DNA of 64,000 nucleotides, from positions 656,384 through 720,383 of the forward strand of contig CAJJDN010000002.1 of the NCBI GenBank assembly GCA_905182985.1, in the 5' to 3' direction. The position numbers and the translations under genes were made by a program. Under the pieces are notes generated by a model. It was not told where the DNA came from. It made no database searches and saw only the letters and a program-made list of their open reading frames with translations. The stretch comes from Paramecium sonneborni. Taxonomy: Eukaryota; Ciliophora; Oligohymenophorea; Peniculida; Parameciidae. Positions 61,025-64,000 of this stretch are shown piece by piece (position 1 is the stretch's first letter; the number at the start of each line of letters is the position of its first letter).

Positions 61025-61434
61025 TCATGGTTAACCTGATTATTTTCTAAGATTAACACAAGTTTCGCCATCACAAAAAGGCACATTCTTTGTTAATTTA
61101 CATCCACATAATTCCAAAAAATCTATATTTTATTCTAATGTAAAACGATATGGTTTAAAAGATGTTCCTTTATGAGATCCATCACATAATGGCTAATTTT
61201 ATTTATTTCTTATACTTATTTTTAACTCAATCCACATGAACACCATCTATAGGTTTTATTTGAAACTTTTGGTTCCTCTATTTTTATTGGACCTAAGACA
61301 GGTGATGTTGGAATTGGTGTAAATTCTTCAACTTATGCTTTCTTATTTTCTTTATTCAACTTTATCACTTTTCCTGCCTCTTCTAAATCTTTTAATTAGC
61401 TAGAAAACCATCTTCTCATAAATATTCTTATCAT
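61025..61434 (-). CDS. CISD3: CISD3-like mitochondrial iron-sulfur protein with two CDGSH domains
   Basis: CISD3-type proteins are monomers in the mitochondrial matrix that carry two labile [2Fe-2S] clusters. One 23-nt intron gives 128 residues. The N terminus MIRIFMRRWFSSQ is a typical mitochondrial presequence. The first motif is complete: CSCGLSQKQPLCDGSH, with three Cys and one His ligand, followed by KGTSFKPYRF. The second reads CGCKLTKNVPFCDGETC: the three Cys are present, but the His ligand position is Thr, with a Cys directly after it. The second cluster may use that Cys, have a different potential or be absent. The gene converges on the dynein heavy chain with 90 bp between stops. 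Confidence 0.88.
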
Positions 61435-61682
61435 TTTCTTTTTTATATTAATTTAATTCTTTAAATAATATATGAACAAAATTCTCTAAATATTAAAATC
61501 ACATAATTTAGATACATTTTTCATATTATTCATATTTATATTTCAAATGAATCTTTTACAAAGCTCATAATTAATTATTCTATACTTCACTAATTATAAA
61601 AAGAATTACTTCATATGTAAAAATTTCATAATCAAATTCATCTAATAAGAGTTGATTCTAATCATTATTTTTTAATTGATAN

Positions 61683-62263
61683 TTGATAATAAAATACCTG
61701 AATAATGGTTAGCATTATCTTATTTAACAACTAAATCCTTAGGTTCATTTGTAACAGATTTAAAATAAAGAATTGAATTTATTAATTAATGGATTATATA
61801 AGGATAACCTATAGTCTTTTGGTTGGGTGGATTATATTTTATATAAGGTTTTTTAACTGCAATATTATAATAATATTCAAGAAAATCTAAAATTCCTATT
61901 GATTAATTAAGATTTGATTTTAAATTTCATCAAGAGGCTCCTTTAGAAGTTGGAACTGAAATTTATGCAAATGGAATATCAATTGATGGAGCATCTTTTG
62001 ATTTCTAAGAATTTACTTTAACAGAACCTTCAAGTAGCATTTTATTTTATCCATGTCCTATTATATAATTTTGTCCAACTTAAGAAATTGTTAAAACTTA
62101 CAAGTATTATTCATGTCCACTTTATAATACTTCTTAAAGAAAAGGAGTATTAACATCAAATGGATTATCAGTGAATTTTATATGTAAAATTAAAGTACCA
62201 ATTAATAATAATAAAGAACATTGGTCTAAAAGAGGAGTGGCTTTAATTATTTAAGCTAATTGA
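61683..62263 (+). CDS. Duplicate fragment of the dynein heavy chain C terminus
   Basis: It repeats the last 193 codons of the gene at 48,864-60,934 without its own start, beginning directly after the N. It is part of the right-hand copy of the contig overlap and not an independent gene. Confidence 0.88.
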
Positions 62264-62353
62264 AGACTATAATTAATTATATACAATCATGATTAAATTT
62301 TTTTAAATCATACTTAAAGCAACATTAAATTATTCATAATTTTATATTATATT

Positions 62354-62763
62354 TCATGGTTAACCTGATTATTTTCTAAGATTAACACAAGTTTCGCCAT
62401 CACAAAAAGGCACATTCTTTGTTAATTTACATCCACATAATTCCAAAAAATCTATATTTTATTCTAATGTAAAACGATATGGTTTAAAAGATGTTCCTTT
62501 ATGAGATCCATCACATAATGGCTAATTTTATTTATTTCTTATACTTATTTTTAACTCAATCCACATGAACACCATCTATAGGTTTTATTTGAAACTTTTG
62601 GTTCCTCTATTTTTATTGGACCTAAGACAGGTGATGTTGGAATTGGTGTAAATTCTTCAACTTATGCTTTCTTATTTTCTTTATTCAACTTTATCACTTT
62701 TCCTGCCTCTTCTAAATCTTTTAATTAGCTAGAAAACCATCTTCTCATAAATATTCTTATCAT
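62354..62763 (-). CDS. CISD3: Duplicate of the CISD3-like gene (right contig copy)
   Basis: A second copy of 61,025-61,434, including intron, presequence and both CDGSH motifs. It lies wholly in the duplicated block next to the N at 61,682 and should be counted once. The DNA from 62,764 to 63,340 contains its upstream region and no further gene that I can see. Confidence 0.88.
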
Positions 62764-63340
62764 TTTCTTTTTTATATTAATTTAATTCTTTAAATAATAT
62801 ATGAACAAAATTCTCTAAATATTAAAATCACATAATTTAGATACATTTTTCATATTATTCATATTTATATTTCAAATGAATCTTTTACAAAGCTCATAAT
62901 TAATTATTCTATACTTCACTAATTATAAAAAGAATTACTTCATATGTAAAAATTTCATAATCAAATTCATCTAATAAGAGTTGATTCTAATCATTATTTT
63001 TTAATTGATATCATTCTATCAATAATAATATTCTATTCAATTATTTTATTATTTTTTATAAACTATATGATTGTTGTTTGCACTTATTTTAAAAAAAAGA
63101 GAGTAAAAGCATTATGAATCATTTAAATTTCAAATTTTTATTTTTTATAACTGAATACTGATTACAGAATTTTCCATAGATATCTGTTGTAAAAGTTTTA
63201 AATATTGTGATGAAAATTTAAAAATTTATAAAAAGTAAATAACTTTATTTTTCCATTTTCATTATGTAAAATATTAAAGGTTATTTTTATTCTTAATTAC
63301 ATATGATAATGGTGTCCTACTTTATAAACTAGTTATAGAT

Positions 63341-63703
63341 TCAAAAATGAGCAACCATCTAACTTAGAAATTCTATTTTTATTAAGTTAATTAATTTAGA
63401 TAAGTTCTTATTGATTTCATTAATTTTATTTTAATGTTTCAGCTATTGCTAAATATTGAAAAATTTACAAATCAAAACAATCATCATTTACTCCTCTAGA
63501 TAAAAACTGTTAATTATATCAAATTTTGCTTATTTCATTATTTATCATAAACCTATTAGGATCTTCTTTTTATTTTATTGTTATTTATCAATTTTTGAAT
63601 TACTTTTATAATTATTTTCCTCCTTTTTCTCTGGTTACTTTCTATCAGATTCTTCATTTTCTTCTTAAGATTATTTTTCTATGTTAATTTTATATTTATT
63701 CAT
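63341..63703 (-). CDS. Small hypothetical protein, 112 residues
   Basis: One 24-nt intron gives exactly 112 residues. The start MNKYKINIEKQSQEENEESD is acidic and Gln-rich, then Lys-rich. The second half is hydrophobic and helical (AKFDIINSFYLEEQMMIVLI and CKFFNIQQQLKHQNKINEIN). It may be a small coiled-coil subunit; no family is recognised. The exact frame after splicing supports a real gene. The last 297 bp of the window, to the right, show nothing beyond AT-rich sequence. Confidence 0.5.
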
Positions 63704-64000
63704 TTCCCATTAATTATATAAACAATTTTATTAAATTTAGTATGAAACTTAGTAATAGAAAACAATTTTGATTATTATAAAAGTTTGAAATTAATAAAAA
63801 TGTTTAGAATGTTAGGTTTTGTATATTTTATCTGAATGATATTATTGAATTAATAATTAGTATAAAGTAAATAATCATGTTAGCCCCAAGTTATATTCTT
63901 TCATTTTAAAAGAGGTGCATATAGATAAAATAATAATTATGCTTTAATTCTTTATTTTCTAAATGACTAATATGTTTTAATTTATTTAATTAATTAAAAT

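Larger units (their letters stand above)
60354..63010. repeat. 1,328-bp direct repeat on both sides of the N at 61,682
   Basis: 60,354-61,681 is repeated at 61,683-63,010 (offset 1,329), separated by a single N. It duplicates the last 580 bp of the dynein heavy chain and the whole CISD3-like gene. As at the other three joins, the repeat ends exactly at the N, so an unmerged overlap is by far the simplest explanation. Confidence 0.9.

Noticed and set aside
12054..63010. Four recent tandem duplications of cyclin, TrpRS, RNase T2 and CISD3/dynein end
   Set aside because: Every pair abuts an N exactly and looks identical, which points to contig overlap and not biology.
63900..64000. Possible telomere at the window end
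   Set aside because: No G4T2- or G3T3-type repeats (or complements) are present at either end of the window.

Overview
The window is macronuclear-type DNA of a ciliate, almost certainly a Paramecium. It is extremely AT-rich. Genes stay open only if TAA and TAG are read as glutamine, with TGA as the sole stop. Coding regions are cut by very small GT...AG introns (about 18-38 nt), whose removal restores the exact reading frame in case after case. Genes are tightly packed: 13 bp separate two divergent start codons, and 6 bp separate two convergent stop codons. All gene models here were made by hand with that code and those introns, so family names rest on recognised motifs, not on database searches.

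Layout. 0-8 kb: two small minus-strand proteins that begin Met-Gly, ornithine decarboxylase, the ALG2 mannosyltransferase, an unknown secreted-type reading frame, and a Gln/Asn/Tyr-rich low-complexity protein. 8-12 kb: a decayed MFS-transporter-like relic and a membrane histidine-kinase-like protein. 12-19 kb: an A/B-type cyclin and cytosolic tryptophanyl-tRNA synthetase, each also present as a truncated duplicate beside an assembly gap, with a broken gene between them. 19-24 kb: three unknown or coiled-coil proteins and a two-domain protein disulfide isomerase. 24-29 kb: a Neo1/ATP9-type P4-ATPase and CFAP45. 29-41 kb: an unknown 624-residue protein, the NatB subunit NAA25, a lone TOG-like protein, a SAXO microtubule protein, and several unknowns. 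41-48 kb: DNAAF10 (WDR92), small proteins, an LRR/coiled-coil protein and an RNase T2. 49-61 kb: one axonemal dynein heavy chain. 61-64 kb: a CISD3-like iron-sulfur protein and a small unknown.

Functional theme. Between 27.5 and 61 kb several genes serve the ciliary axoneme: CFAP45 (inside doublet microtubules), SAXO, a TOG-like tubulin binder, DNAAF10 (dynein pre-assembly), an LRR/coiled-coil protein, and the dynein motor. They are scattered among housekeeping genes on both strands and are not an operon. I found no CRISPR array, mobile element, ribosomal RNA or convincing tRNA.

Assembly caution. At four places (13,047-13,162, and single Ns at 17,207, 47,431 and 61,682) the sequence on both sides of the N is a direct repeat of about 1.0-1.4 kb that looks identical. 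This is what unmerged overlapping contig ends look like. Genes inside these blocks should be counted once. I did not find a new multi-gene system. The most unusual leads are four otherwise open genes with one internal TGA, an intron placed directly after an ATG, the 13-bp divergent gene pair, and altered catalytic or ligand motifs in TrpRS, PDI and the CISD3-like protein.
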